Assembly: GCF_004793975.1 (NCBI RefSeq)
Contig: NZ_SRYB01000002.1
Coordinates: forward strand, 186,001-250,000
Length of the DNA: 64,000 bases
Direction: 5' to 3'
Source of the DNA: Lepagella muris
Lineage (GTDB): Bacteria; Bacteroidota; Bacteroidia; Bacteroidales; Muribaculaceae
Within the stretch, counting starts at the first letter, position 1, and the number at the start of each line of letters is the position of its first letter. Below, one piece after another: positions 49,555 to 58,191 of the stretch. The notes below the pieces were generated by a model. It searched no databases. It saw only the letters and a list, made by a program, of their open reading frames with translations, and had not been told where the DNA came from. Position numbers and translations under genes: made by a program.

Positions 49555-49620
49555 CATGATATATCATGTTGCAACATGATACAACATGATATATCATGAT
49601 GGATCATGTTTTATCATGAT
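49555..49620. repeat. Nested ATCATG palindromes
   Basis: The palindrome CATGATATATCATG occurs twice (49555-49568 and 49585-49598), and CATGTTGCAACATG (49565-49578) overlaps the first. Further ATCATG words continue to 49620. The tract lies between two convergent terminators. It could be a binding site for a DNA-organising or replication protein, or simply a slip-expanded tract. Confidence 0.7.
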
Positions 49621-49634
49621 AGGGCGATAAAAGA

Positions 49635-49670
49635 GATCGGGGGAACTGCGCCAGCGTAGTTCCCCCGATC
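49635..49670 (-). terminator. Terminator of the ribosomal-protein cluster
   Basis: GATCGGGGGAACT (49635-49647) and AGTTCCCCCGATC (49658-49670) pair perfectly. On the minus strand TCTTTTATCG follows. It ends the DUF4295 gene unit. Confidence 0.85.
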
Positions 49671-49694
49671 AGGATTATGAATTGAGAGTTGGAA

Positions 49695-49844
49695 TCATTT
49701 CAGTGCAGCCTGTACTGCGTCGTTTGGCACCATTTCCTCTTTGAAGATATAAGCGCCTGTTTTAGGAGATTTCTCCATTACGATGATTTTGCTGAAAGTA
49801 CGTCCTTCACCTTTTTGAAGAGACGCGACGGTTTTCTTTGCCAT
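49695..49844 (-). CDS. DUF4295 family protein
   Basis: A 49-residue basic protein from ATG 49842-49844: MAKKTVASLQKGEGRTFSKI, then IVMEKSPKTGAYIFKEEMVP and NDAVQAALK. It matches DUF4295, a small family that in Bacteroidota follows rpmB and rpmG. The repeated position beside ribosomal protein genes and its basic start suggest a ribosome-associated role, which is inference. It starts 13 bp after rpmG. Confidence 0.9.
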   Translation of the reverse strand: MAKKTVASLQKGEGRTFSKIIVMEKSPKTGAYIFKEEMVPNDAVQAALK

Positions 49845-49857
49845 GGTTCAGTGGTGC

Positions 49858-50046
49858 TTATTTTATTTCTTTATGAATGGTCATTCTCTTAAGGATGGGG
49901 TTGTATTTTTTCAACTCCAGACGTCCTGTTGTATTTTTGCGGTTTTTTGTGGTGATGTATCTCGACATTCCGGGCATCCCGCTGGCTTTGTGTTCGGTGC
50001 ATTCAAGGATTACCTGCACTCTATTGCCTTTCGCTTTCTTTGCCAT
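49858..50046 (-). CDS. rpmG: Ribosomal protein L33
   Basis: A 62-residue L33: MAKKAKGNRVQVILECTEHK, then MSRYITTKNRKNTTGRLELK and KYNPILKRMTIHKEIK. The KYNP motif and the RYxTxKN segment are the family marks. This version lacks the paired CxxC zinc ribbon (only one Cys, in LECTEH), so it is the zinc-independent type. It lies 16 bp after rpmB, with DUF4295 13 bp downstream. Confidence 0.95.
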   Translation of the reverse strand: MAKKAKGNRVQVILECTEHKASGMPGMSRYITTKNRKNTTGRLELKKYNPILKRMTIHKEIK

Positions 50047-50062
50047 AGTTTAGAAAATCTGA

Positions 50063-50326
50063 TTAAAGAGAAACAATTGTGATGTCTTTAAAGTCGAGGT
50101 TGCCTTCTTTCTCGGCTTTTTTAAGAGCGGCGTTAAGACCGATCTTGTTAATTGTGCGGAGAGCATGAGCTGACACGAGAAGCTCGATCCACATATCCTG
50201 CTCAACCCAATAGAATTTCTTCTTGTGGAGGTTGACGTTAAATTTGCGTTTTGTGCGACGCTTTGAGTGGGAAACGTTGTTGCCCACAGATGGTTTTTTG
50301 CCTGAAATCTGACAAACTTTTGACAT
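50063..50326 (-). CDS. rpmB: Ribosomal protein L28
   Basis: An 87-residue L28. The start at ATG 50324-50326 gives MSKVCQISGKKPSVGNNVSH, the family's conserved opening; a longer frame to 50383 is leader sequence. SKRRTKRKFNVNLHKKKFYW follows. The C-terminus ends FKDITIVSL. It is the first gene of the L28-L33-DUF4295 unit, with a leader of about 120 nt behind a good promoter. Confidence 0.95.
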   Translation of the reverse strand: MSKVCQISGKKPSVGNNVSHSKRRTKRKFNVNLHKKKFYWVEQDMWIELLVSAHALRTINKIGLNAALKKAEKEGNLDFKDITIVSL

Positions 50327-50446
50327 GGCTGTTGTTTTTTTATTGAATAAAAAATCACTTGGGGAATGAGGCCGCCATCTCATTTCTCATATCGCTTCCG
50401 TCTGCATCATTACGGTCGCTTTCAAGGATGTGCCACAAACCGGGTG

Positions 50447-50478
50447 CAAAATTAGTTAATTTCGGTCAAATATGCAAA
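50447..50478 (-). promoter_or_regulatory. Promoter of the rpmB-rpmG unit
   Basis: The minus strand has TTTG (50475-50478), a 20-bp gap and TAATTTTG (50447-50454). The leader to the rpmB ATG is about 120 nt; no known autoregulatory structure was recognised in it. Confidence 0.75.
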
Positions 50479-50534
50479 CGGTATTGGCGGGAATTTTGAG
50501 AAATTGAATAAAAGTATATAAAAAATGACATTTT

Positions 50535-51329
50535 TCAGTCGTCGTTGACGTCCTCCTGCATCACGTAGCAGTTTTTGAGGAGATTTATCAGCATCACCAT
50601 GCCATGATTTGTCGCGCTTTCAATGACGGTGTTCCTGTCGCCCTTGAAATGGATGCATTCGCTGACTACGGTGTCACCATATTTTGCGGCAAACCATACG
50701 GTGCCTACCGGTTTTAGGGAAGTGCCGCCGTCGGGTCCGGCAATTCCGGATGTGGCAATCGCGCAATCCGTGCGCATAAGTTTCGCCACCCCCTTAGCCA
50801 TAGCCTCCACCACGGTCTTGCTTACGGCTCCATGCCGGGAAATCTCCTCCTTCGGCACTTTAAGCACGTTGGTCTTGACATCATTGGCATAGCTGACCAC
50901 GCTCCCTAAGAAATAAGACGATGATCCCGGCACTTGCACAATCCTATGGGCGAGATTGCCACCTGTGCAGCTCTCGGCACACGACACCGTAAGCTCGCGT
51001 TCATGCAGAAGCTCTCCGAGAGTCTGGGCTATCGTCTTGTCTTCCATAGCCACCACGTCTTGCGAGAAAATCATATTGAGGGTGCTGTGATACCTGTTCA
51101 TGTTGAATCTCAGCAGCTCCACACCGGAATCCACTCCCGTAAGAGTAATTTTAGTGACGAGATTAGAGGTGTCGATTGATATTTTCACGTATTCGGGCAG
51201 ATGAGCCGCGAAATGCTTCAGGATTTTGTTGATCTCCTGCTTCGTGTATCCGTATATCACGACATGGCGAGTCTCGGTATGCTTGTCCGGGTCTGCCGAT
51301 GTTTTTGAATTTTGTTTTTTATTGACCAT
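50535..51329 (-). CDS. CinA C-terminal domain protein (nicotinamide-nucleotide amidase type)
   Basis: A 264-residue protein. The second half is the CinA/PncC amidase domain: TVSCAESCTGGNLAHRIVQV, GSSSYFLGSVVSYANDVKTN, GAVSKTVVEAMAKGVAKLM, and ATSGIAGPDGGTSLKPVGTV. Full CinA proteins also carry an N-terminal MoCF-like domain. Here the N-terminal 100 residues (VVIYGYTKQEINKILKHFAA and DSGVELLRFNMNRYHSTLN) do not show that domain; they may correspond to a middle KH-like part. The amidase converts nicotinamide mononucleotide to nicotinic acid mononucleotide in pyridine nucleotide recycling. It ends tsaD's two-gene unit (12 bp downstream of it). Confidence 0.82.
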   Translation of the reverse strand: MVNKKQNSKTSADPDKHTETRHVVIYGYTKQEINKILKHFAAHLPEYVKISIDTSNLVTKITLTGVDSGVELLRFNMNRYHSTLNMIFSQDVVAMEDKTIAQTLGELLHERELTVSCAESCTGGNLAHRIVQVPGSSSYFLGSVVSYANDVKTNVLKVPKEEISRHGAVSKTVVEAMAKGVAKLMRTDCAIATSGIAGPDGGTSLKPVGTVWFAAKYGDTVVSECIHFKGDRNTVIESATNHGMVMLINLLKNCYVMQEDVNDD

Positions 51330-51341
51330 AAGCGTTGATGT

Positions 51342-52358
51342 TCAGACAGTGACTCTGGAGTAGGGAGGTAACGAGAGGTCGCAGAAGTCGTTTGAAAGAT
51401 ATTTGAAATAGCCGGCAGCAGCCACCATGGCAGCATTGTCAGTGGTGAAGGCTCTTGGAGGGATCCAAGCCTGTATCCCCCTGTTGTCGCAAAAGCGTTG
51501 TATCGCCTCCCTTACTCCGGAATTTGCCGATACTCCGCCACCGATCGCGAGATGCCTCACCTCCTTCAGTTGGGGCGTTTTTGCGAGTTTGTCGGTGAGT
51601 ATATCTATTATGGTGTGCTGTAGGGAAGCTGCGAGGTCAGCCTGATTGTTGGAGATGAAGGCCGGATCCTCTTTCATTCCATCCCTGACGGTATATAGGA
51701 ACGAAGTCTTTAGTCCGCTGAAAGAATAGTCAAGTCCGGGGATATGCGGCTTGCTGAATCTGAATCTCTTCGGGTCGCCAATTTTCGCGAGTCGGTCGAT
51801 ATGCGGACCTCCGGGATAGGGTAGCCCCATCACTTTCGCACATTTGTCGAAAGCCTCTCCGGCAGCATCATCGATTGTCTTCCCGATTATTTCCATGTCA
51901 TACGGACTCCTTACCATTACAATCTGTGAATTTCCTCCGGAAATCAGCAGGCACAGGAATGGGAATTCCGGCACTTCGTCATTCTCCTCCGTCTTTATGA
52001 AGTGCGAGAGTACGTGGGCATGCAGGTGGTTTACGTCTACGAGCGGTATGCCCAGCCCGATAGCCATCCCCTTTGCAAACGATGTGCCCACGAGGAGCGA
52101 CCCGAGGAGTCCCGGTCCTCTTGTGAAGGCAATGGCTGCAAGATCTTTCTTTTCAATCCCTGCCTGGCGTAGCGCCTCGCTGACTACCGGGACTATGTTC
52201 TGCTGATGCGCACGCGATGCAAGCTCCGGCACCACGCCGCCGAAGGCTTCGTGCACTTTCTGGCTCGCGATGACGTTGCTCTTCAAATACCCATCGCAGA
52301 TGACGGCAGCCGATGTGTCGTCGCATGAAGATTCGATACCAAGGATGTAGATACTCAT
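51342..52358 (-). CDS. tsaD: tRNA threonylcarbamoyladenosine synthase subunit TsaD
   Basis: A 338-residue ASKHA-fold protein. Family marks are ILGIESSCDDTSAAVI at the start, the metal-binding NHLHAHVLSHF, FLCLLISGGNSQIV, GEAFDKCAKVMGLPYPGGPH and the end GGGVSANSGVREAI. With TsaB/C/E it attaches threonylcarbamoyl to A37 of tRNAs that read ANN codons. It is essential in most bacteria. The CinA-type gene follows 12 bp later. Confidence 0.95.
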   Translation of the reverse strand: MSIYILGIESSCDDTSAAVICDGYLKSNVIASQKVHEAFGGVVPELASRAHQQNIVPVVSEALRQAGIEKKDLAAIAFTRGPGLLGSLLVGTSFAKGMAIGLGIPLVDVNHLHAHVLSHFIKTEENDEVPEFPFLCLLISGGNSQIVMVRSPYDMEIIGKTIDDAAGEAFDKCAKVMGLPYPGGPHIDRLAKIGDPKRFRFSKPHIPGLDYSFSGLKTSFLYTVRDGMKEDPAFISNNQADLAASLQHTIIDILTDKLAKTPQLKEVRHLAIGGGVSANSGVREAIQRFCDNRGIQAWIPPRAFTTDNAAMVAAAGYFKYLSNDFCDLSLPPYSRVTV

Positions 52359-52380
52359 TTCCTTTTTTAGTTTTATGCTA

Positions 52381-52411
52381 CAAAGTTAATTTATTTAGTT
52401 GGAATGACAAA
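52381..52411 (-). promoter_or_regulatory. tsaD promoter
   Basis: The minus strand has TTTG (52408-52411), a 19-bp gap and TAACTTTG (52381-52388), 22 bp before the tsaD ATG. Confidence 0.78.
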
Positions 52412-52430
52412 ATACGTAAGTCTGAAAGTT

Positions 52431-52478
52431 GGTAAGTTTGCGGCAGTTTAGAATGGTAAGTTTGGAATAGTTTAGAAT
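52431..52478. repeat. Imperfect 24-bp tandem duplication
   Basis: Two 24-bp units beginning GGTAAGTTTG and ending AGTTTAGAAT lie back to back in the divergent tsaD-tamB gap. They differ at four positions or fewer. The rest of this 311-bp gap holds the two promoters and a GC-rich leader before tamB. Confidence 0.65.
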
Positions 52479-52515
52479 AATGGTGGGATATAGCGGATGT
52501 TTGGTTTAAAATGAT

Positions 52516-52523
52516 TAAATTTG
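52516..52523 (+). promoter_or_regulatory. -7 promoter element of tamB
   Basis: TAAATTTG is an exact TAnnTTTG match, 147 bp before the chosen tamB start, leaving a long leader. Confidence 0.55.
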
Positions 52524-52669
52524 CATGGAATTATGTAATAATAAAGTTAGTTCCCGGTCACGTCTGCCTGACTGCTTCCGGAGCTTTGTCCCAATCGCTC
52601 ATTATGCTAAGCTCAATCGCTCAAGACTCCGGAATAGACTCAGGGATGTGACTGTTGCGACCTTTTGTT

Positions 52670-55600
52670 ATGAAACTGAGCCTTAGAAACGTCTATAGGG
52701 TGGCGCGCAGCCTGCTGTTTTCGGTGATAGTGCTTGTCGCCGCGCTATATCTCATATTATATATATTGTTGTCGGTCCCTTTTGTGCAGAACGAGTTGCG
52801 CGATATTGCCCAAAGGGAGGCATCGAAATTCATTAAGGGGGATGTGAGGATAGGCACGCTGTCATTGCATCCGTTTAATGAAGTTGTTATCCATGACCTT
52901 GACGTCTATACTCCCGAGAAGGAGCTATGCCTTCATGTGGAGACTGTCGGTGCGGGCATCAATATCCTGCGTCTTATAGAGGGTGACGGGATTGAGATAA
53001 CGTTTGGTGAGATCATAGGTCTGGATGGAAGGATTGTGCAGGAAGCGGAGCATGGTCCGCTCAACATCGCGTTTATCATCGACGCATTCAAGCCAAAGGA
53101 TAAAAATAAGCCGCCGACGCCTTTTGATATTAATCTCCGCAACGTGGTGTTGCGACAGTGCGGCATTACGTTCGACCGTCGGTGGATGCCTCATGATAGC
53201 CTTGGAGTGAAGACCGACTTCAACCATCTCCGAATTTCTGACCTGAAGGCAGATATAACATTCCCTCGCCTAAGCAATGAAGACTATAAGATTGACCTTC
53301 GGCGTCTATCATTCCGTATGTCGGGCGGTCTTGTGGTGGATAAGCTTGCATTTCGTGCGCATGTTACGCCGCAGTCCATATCCGTTGAGAATTTCATATT
53401 GCAGCTTCCGGCTACGGAGCTTCGTCCTTCGGATTTTGTCGTGGAATTTGATGATTTTTCCGGTATTGCCGAATCCTTGAAAACTGGAGAATATAATCTT
53501 GTGATGCTTGACAACCGGATTACAGCGGCTGATTTCAGTTGGATTGTCCCGGAATTGAGGCGTTACGTCATGCCGTTTGACCTGTCGGTCGATCTGCATG
53601 GTAATCTGAGCGACATCGATGTGTCGCGTTTTGCATTAAGCAGTCGCGACGACGTGCTGATTGAGTTTGAAGGTGGTTGCCGGAATCTCGACAGCATAAA
53701 ATCTGCTGCTTTCTCGCTTGATAATCTTAGGATGCGTCTCTCCGATATGGGAATGTCGGAGCTGGTGAGGTCTGTCACCACCATTTCACCTCAGTTGGTA
53801 GGTTATCTTTCAAACCTCAGGTATCTGGATGTGGCTGCAACCGGACAGGGTAATATTGCAGATGGAGCGTATGAGGTGGATTGCCGCCTCACGAGCGGGT
53901 GTGGCGATCTTAATGTCACGGGCGTTGCCAACGGAGTCTCCGAGGGGAAGGGACGCTTCTCAGGAGAGATAAGCACCGGAGGGTTCGATGTCAGACGACT
54001 TCTCGGCAAGGGTAAAGTAGGAATGGTCAATGCCACAGTCAATCTGTCGGGTATGTTGTCGGGTAGAGATGTTGACGGGGAGGTTGACGTATACGTGCCG
54101 GAGATTGAGTTGAACGGTGGTATTTATGGAGGGGTATCGGCTTTCCTAAAGAAATCGGACAAGGACTTTGATTTCACGACATCTGTATCTAATGATATAG
54201 CCATATTCTCGGCTGACGGCACGGCACACGTGGATGGAGAGGAATCATGGATGAATCTGCGCACGGATATAGAGCGTCTTTATTTGTCGGAATTTGGATT
54301 CCTTCCTAAATATGACGGCTATAATCTCAAAGGCAGTCTCATAGCGGATCTGGAGGGGAACACCGAGGATAACGTCAGAGGCGAAGTGCGTCTCACGGAT
54401 ATATCCTTCCGAAAGAGTGCGTCAGAGGGTATTGACCTTGACCATCTCGTGTTGAGGTCAGATGCCGGGGAGGATGAGCGTCATCTCACCCTCATGAGCG
54501 ACTGGATTGACGGCGAGATTTCGGGAGCCTTCAGGTTAAAGGATCTTCCGCCTACGCTTGTCGATATGGCTTCCCCTGTATTGCCGAGTCTTGTGATACC
54601 CAAAAATCATGAGATGGATCTGAAGCCGGAGATGGAGTTCTCGTTCCAGATAAAGCCCGACAATACGTTGCCCGACTTTCTAAAACTCCCGGTCAGGTTG
54701 CTTGTGCCGGTGTCTGTCGATGGAGATGTAAGAGGGGAGGCGAACACAGCTTCGCTTGCCATTGACATACCATATCTTCAGCAAGGGAAGTCAAAATTGC
54801 TTAGGGACAACCGATTGATAGCCAATATCGACGGTAATAACCGAAGCGCCGATGTGGAGATAGCCACCACTTTCCCGGTAAAGAAAGGTGAACTTACTGT
54901 AGGCATAAACCTGTCGGGATGTGATGATGACATCTTTGCCGATGTGGATTGGATAAACACAGAGAACAGTAATTTCAAGGGTTCACTCTCGCTTAACGCA
55001 GGGATAAGCCGCAATGAACTGTCGGGCAACCCCGACGTATCGGTAGAGATCAAGCCCTCCATGTTCAGTATGGGTAGCGCGAAATGGAATATCGACAAGT
55101 CGGCTTTGACGTATTCCGGGAATGAGATAAGGGCAGACGGAATAAAGATATGGCATGATGGTCAATTCGTGGGAATCAACGGAGTGGCATCGTCATTGCC
55201 TACGGATTCCATCAGCGTGAAACTTGCATCCATAGACTTGGGCTACGTGTTTGACACACTCAATATAAATTATGTCACTTTCGGAGGTACTGCCACAGGC
55301 GATGTGACGGCATACGGAGTATTGAGCAAGGAGCCTAAGGCGTTTACCGACAATCTTTCAGTAAAGGAGTTCGCCTATAATGGAGCCGTGCTTGGAGATG
55401 CCGTCATTAAAAGCGAATGGGATAACGACGAGAAGGAGGTGGCGATATCTGCCGATGTAAGACAGGACGGACGCCGGAAAGCTTCGATAGGCGGAGGTAT
55501 ATGGGTGACTCGGGATTCACTTAGCTTCTCGATAGATGCCGACAGGGTTCCGGTTGGATTCCTCGCCCCGTTCATGGGAGCCTTCTCTTCAGAAGTGAAA

Positions 55601-57241
55601 GGTTATGCCAGTGGAAATGCCAAGCTGTATGGCACGTTCAGCGATATAGATCTCGCCGGACGCATTCTCGGCGACTCCATATCTATAAAGCTTGACTATA
55701 CCAACACCACTTATCATGGCACGGATTCCGTATATCTTGACCCGGGTCTGATACGCATACCATCATTCCGTCTGTATGACCGTGACGGACATTCCGCAAT
55801 ACTGTCGGGAGAACTCAAGCACCGCTATTTCCACGACCCGAGCTTCACGTTCCGCATAACCGATGCACGACAGCTGCTCTGCTATGACACAAACAGCAAG
55901 ATGAACCCCGACTGGTATGGCACCATCTATGGCGACGGCAGTGCATCTGTGAAGGGATGGCCCGGCACGGTGTCGGTCTCCGTAGATATGGATATCACTG
56001 ACCGTTCCGCGTTCACGTTTGTGCTCAATGACACGGAGGCTGCCTCCGATTATCATTTCCTTACGTTTACCGACAAACGCAAGAAGGAGCTGGAGACGCA
56101 GCAACGCGACAGTGTGCAGGATCTTCTTGCATCATTCCGCAAGAAGATAGAGAATGAGGCATCTGACCCCACCAGATTCATGATGGACATACGCGCCACC
56201 GTATCACCATCGGCACTGATGACCCTCGTGATGGATCCGGTGGTTGGCGACAAGATAACGGCACGCGGCAACGGCGCGATACAGATAGACTATGAGTCGG
56301 ATTCCGACGAGATGCAGATGCTCGGGAAGTACACGCTCTCGGAAGGGAGCTATAATTTCTCATTGCAGGACCTTATCCTTCGCAATTTCTCCATACGCCC
56401 CGGCAGTTCCATCTCCTTTAACGGCGACCCTCTCAACGCCTATCTTGATATAACGGCAAGCTATAGGGTCAACACCAATCTTTCGGACCTTGATAAAAGT
56501 TTCTCCACCGATCCGGAACTTGCCCGGACAAACGTGCCGGTGGATGCCCTCCTTAATGTAAAGGGGGAGATGCAGCATCCCGACATCACGTTCGACATTG
56601 ACCTGCCGACGCTCACTCAGGACGTGGGGAGAAAGGTGAAGAGCATCATATCTACCGATGACATGATGAGTCGCCAGATAATCTATCTTCTTGCCCTTAA
56701 CCGGTTCTATACTCCCGAATATATGGGTTCGTCGGGCAATGGTGGTGAGTTGGCGGCTGTGGCATCCACGACCCTGTCGTCGCAATTGTCGAACATGATC
56801 GGACAACTCACGGATAAGTTCACGCTTGCCCCGTCATTCAGGAGCGACAAGGGGGATTTCTCGGATTTTGAGATGGATGTGGCTCTTTCATCACGCCTTC
56901 TCAACAATCGTCTTCTTGTCAACGGCAATTTCGGATACCGCGACAAGAGCACGTCCAACACCACGTTTGTCGGTGATTTCGACATAGAATACCTTCTCAG
57001 TCGCAACGGCAACCTGCGACTGAAAGCATATAACCATTTCAATGATCAGAACTACTATCTCCGTGAGGCTTTGACCACACAGGGTCTTGGAGTGGTCTAC
57101 CGCAAAGACTTCGACAATCCGTTCACCTTCCTGCGCCGGAGACGTCATAAAAAGAATGATGTACAGGATAAAACAGACGGTATTACTAAAGAGAACCGCT
57201 CCGACAGCATCCTCGATAGCGTTAAGGATAGTGAGGATTAG
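52670..57241 (+). CDS. tamB: TamB-type translocation/assembly module protein (DUF490)
   Basis: A 1,523-residue protein. The start at ATG 52670 (MKLSLRNVYRVARSLLFSVI) is preferred over a TTG at 52655. One N-terminal membrane helix (LLFSVIVLVAALYLILYILL) is followed by a very long beta-rich region of AsmA/TamB type and ends with a DUF490 domain (about residues 1080-1450), including DALLNVKGEMQHPDITFDID and MDVALSSRLLNNRLLVNGNF. Such proteins span the periplasm and help move lipids or assemble outer-membrane proteins. The family normally pairs with an Omp85-type TamA, which is not adjacent. It is divergent from tsaD. Confidence 0.9.
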   Translation: MKLSLRNVYRVARSLLFSVIVLVAALYLILYILLSVPFVQNELRDIAQREASKFIKGDVRIGTLSLHPFNEVVIHDLDVYTPEKELCLHVETVGAGINILRLIEGDGIEITFGEIIGLDGRIVQEAEHGPLNIAFIIDAFKPKDKNKPPTPFDINLRNVVLRQCGITFDRRWMPHDSLGVKTDFNHLRISDLKADITFPRLSNEDYKIDLRRLSFRMSGGLVVDKLAFRAHVTPQSISVENFILQLPATELRPSDFVVEFDDFSGIAESLKTGEYNLVMLDNRITAADFSWIVPELRRYVMPFDLSVDLHGNLSDIDVSRFALSSRDDVLIEFEGGCRNLDSIKSAAFSLDNLRMRLSDMGMSELVRSVTTISPQLVGYLSNLRYLDVAATGQGNIADGAYEVDCRLTSGCGDLNVTGVANGVSEGKGRFSGEISTGGFDVRRLLGKGKVGMVNATVNLSGMLSGRDVDGEVDVYVPEIELNGGIYGGVSAFLKKSDKDFDFTTSVSNDIAIFSADGTAHVDGEESWMNLRTDIERLYLSEFGFLPKYDGYNLKGSLIADLEGNTEDNVRGEVRLTDISFRKSASEGIDLDHLVLRSDAGEDERHLTLMSDWIDGEISGAFRLKDLPPTLVDMASPVLPSLVIPKNHEMDLKPEMEFSFQIKPDNTLPDFLKLPVRLLVPVSVDGDVRGEANTASLAIDIPYLQQGKSKLLRDNRLIANIDGNNRSADVEIATTFPVKKGELTVGINLSGCDDDIFADVDWINTENSNFKGSLSLNAGISRNELSGNPDVSVEIKPSMFSMGSAKWNIDKSALTYSGNEIRADGIKIWHDGQFVGINGVASSLPTDSISVKLASIDLGYVFDTLNINYVTFGGTATGDVTAYGVLSKEPKAFTDNLSVKEFAYNGAVLGDAVIKSEWDNDEKEVAISADVRQDGRRKASIGGGIWVTRDSLSFSIDADRVPVGFLAPFMGAFSSEVKGYASGNAKLYGTFSDIDLAGRILGDSISIKLDYTNTTYHGTDSVYLDPGLIRIPSFRLYDRDGHSAILSGELKHRYFHDPSFTFRITDARQLLCYDTNSKMNPDWYGTIYGDGSASVKGWPGTVSVSVDMDITDRSAFTFVLNDTEAASDYHFLTFTDKRKKELETQQRDSVQDLLASFRKKIENEASDPTRFMMDIRATVSPSALMTLVMDPVVGDKITARGNGAIQIDYESDSDEMQMLGKYTLSEGSYNFSLQDLILRNFSIRPGSSISFNGDPLNAYLDITASYRVNTNLSDLDKSFSTDPELARTNVPVDALLNVKGEMQHPDITFDIDLPTLTQDVGRKVKSIISTDDMMSRQIIYLLALNRFYTPEYMGSSGNGGELAAVASTTLSSQLSNMIGQLTDKFTLAPSFRSDKGDFSDFEMDVALSSRLLNNRLLVNGNFGYRDKSTSNTTFVGDFDIEYLLSRNGNLRLKAYNHFNDQNYYLREALTTQGLGVVYRKDFDNPFTFLRRRRHKKNDVQDKTDGITKENRSDSILDSVKDSED

Positions 57242-57270
57242 AGAACTTTGATGCGTATTATATGCAATTT

Positions 57271-57302
57271 TTTGGTAGAAGAAACAAAATTTATTATATT
57301 TG
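57271..57302 (+). promoter_or_regulatory. Promoter of the patatin-GH13 pair
   Basis: TTTG (57271-57274), a 20-bp gap and TATATTTG (57295-57302) form a textbook Bacteroidota promoter, 47 bp before the patatin ATG. Confidence 0.85.
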
Positions 57303-57349
57303 CGACCTAAAAATAAAGCGGACTACCTGGTCCGCAAACCGGAATTTAC

Positions 57350-58174
57350 ATGGTCTGGAAAATAGATGGTATATTAGAGCGTTTTGGGTTCTTGAAAGAC
57401 AATACAGTTGGTCTGGCTCTTAGTGGAGGCGGTGCCAAAGGCTTTTCACATATAGGTGTGCTGAAGGCGTTTGAGCAATTCGGAATACAACCCGGAATAA
57501 TATCAGGAGTTTCGGCAGGGTCGATAGCCGCTGCGCTATATGGATCCGGTCTTACCCCTGATGATATCATCCAATGCTTCACGGAGGCGGACAGATTTGG
57601 CGATTTCACGGAATGGTCTTTGCCTAAGGAGGGATTCATGCGTCTTGACCGCTTCGGGAAGTTGCTCGATAGCTGGCTCCCGGTCAAGCGTCTTGAGGAT
57701 ATGCGTATCCCGACAGTGATCTGTGCCACCGACCTTGATAAGGGCACATCGGTGGGATGGTGTAAGGGAGAGATTGTTCCGAGGGTGTTGGCATCATGTA
57801 GTATCCCGATAATTTTTAATCCGGTGAGAATAAATGGCGTCAGCTATGTTGATGGCGGCGTTCTCCGTAATTTGCCGGCGTGGGCGATACGAAATTACTG
57901 CGGAGTGCTCTACGGCAGCAACTGTAGCCCCATCCGGAAGAAGGGGGAGACCCGCAACTCAATAATCGACATAGCCTATCGCTCGTTTCATCTCATGATG
58001 AAATCCAACACGCCGCAGGACCTGCGTTTGTGTGACCATGTAATAGAGATCCAGAATCTGTCGAATGTACGGACATTTGACTTATCCAGCCTCCGGAAAG
58101 GGGTCACAGTAGGATATGATGCTGCTTGCAGGGTACTTGAGCAGATACAAAATAAGCAGATGCACAACAAATAG
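57350..58174 (+). CDS. Patatin-like phospholipase
   Basis: A 274-residue patatin. The oxyanion loop GGGAKG is at residues 26-31, the nucleophile Ser55 is in ISGVSAGSIA, and the catalytic Asp is in VSYVDGGVLRN. This is a complete Ser-Asp dyad, so lipid acyl-hydrolase activity is likely. There is no signal peptide; the protein is probably cytoplasmic or peripheral to the membrane. The GH13 gene follows 17 bp later, so both may be on one transcript, though a functional link is not evident. Confidence 0.9.
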   Translation: MVWKIDGILERFGFLKDNTVGLALSGGGAKGFSHIGVLKAFEQFGIQPGIISGVSAGSIAAALYGSGLTPDDIIQCFTEADRFGDFTEWSLPKEGFMRLDRFGKLLDSWLPVKRLEDMRIPTVICATDLDKGTSVGWCKGEIVPRVLASCSIPIIFNPVRINGVSYVDGGVLRNLPAWAIRNYCGVLYGSNCSPIRKKGETRNSIIDIAYRSFHLMMKSNTPQDLRLCDHVIEIQNLSNVRTFDLSSLRKGVTVGYDAACRVLEQIQNKQMHNK

Positions 58175-58191
58175 TCGAAAAAATTACTGAC

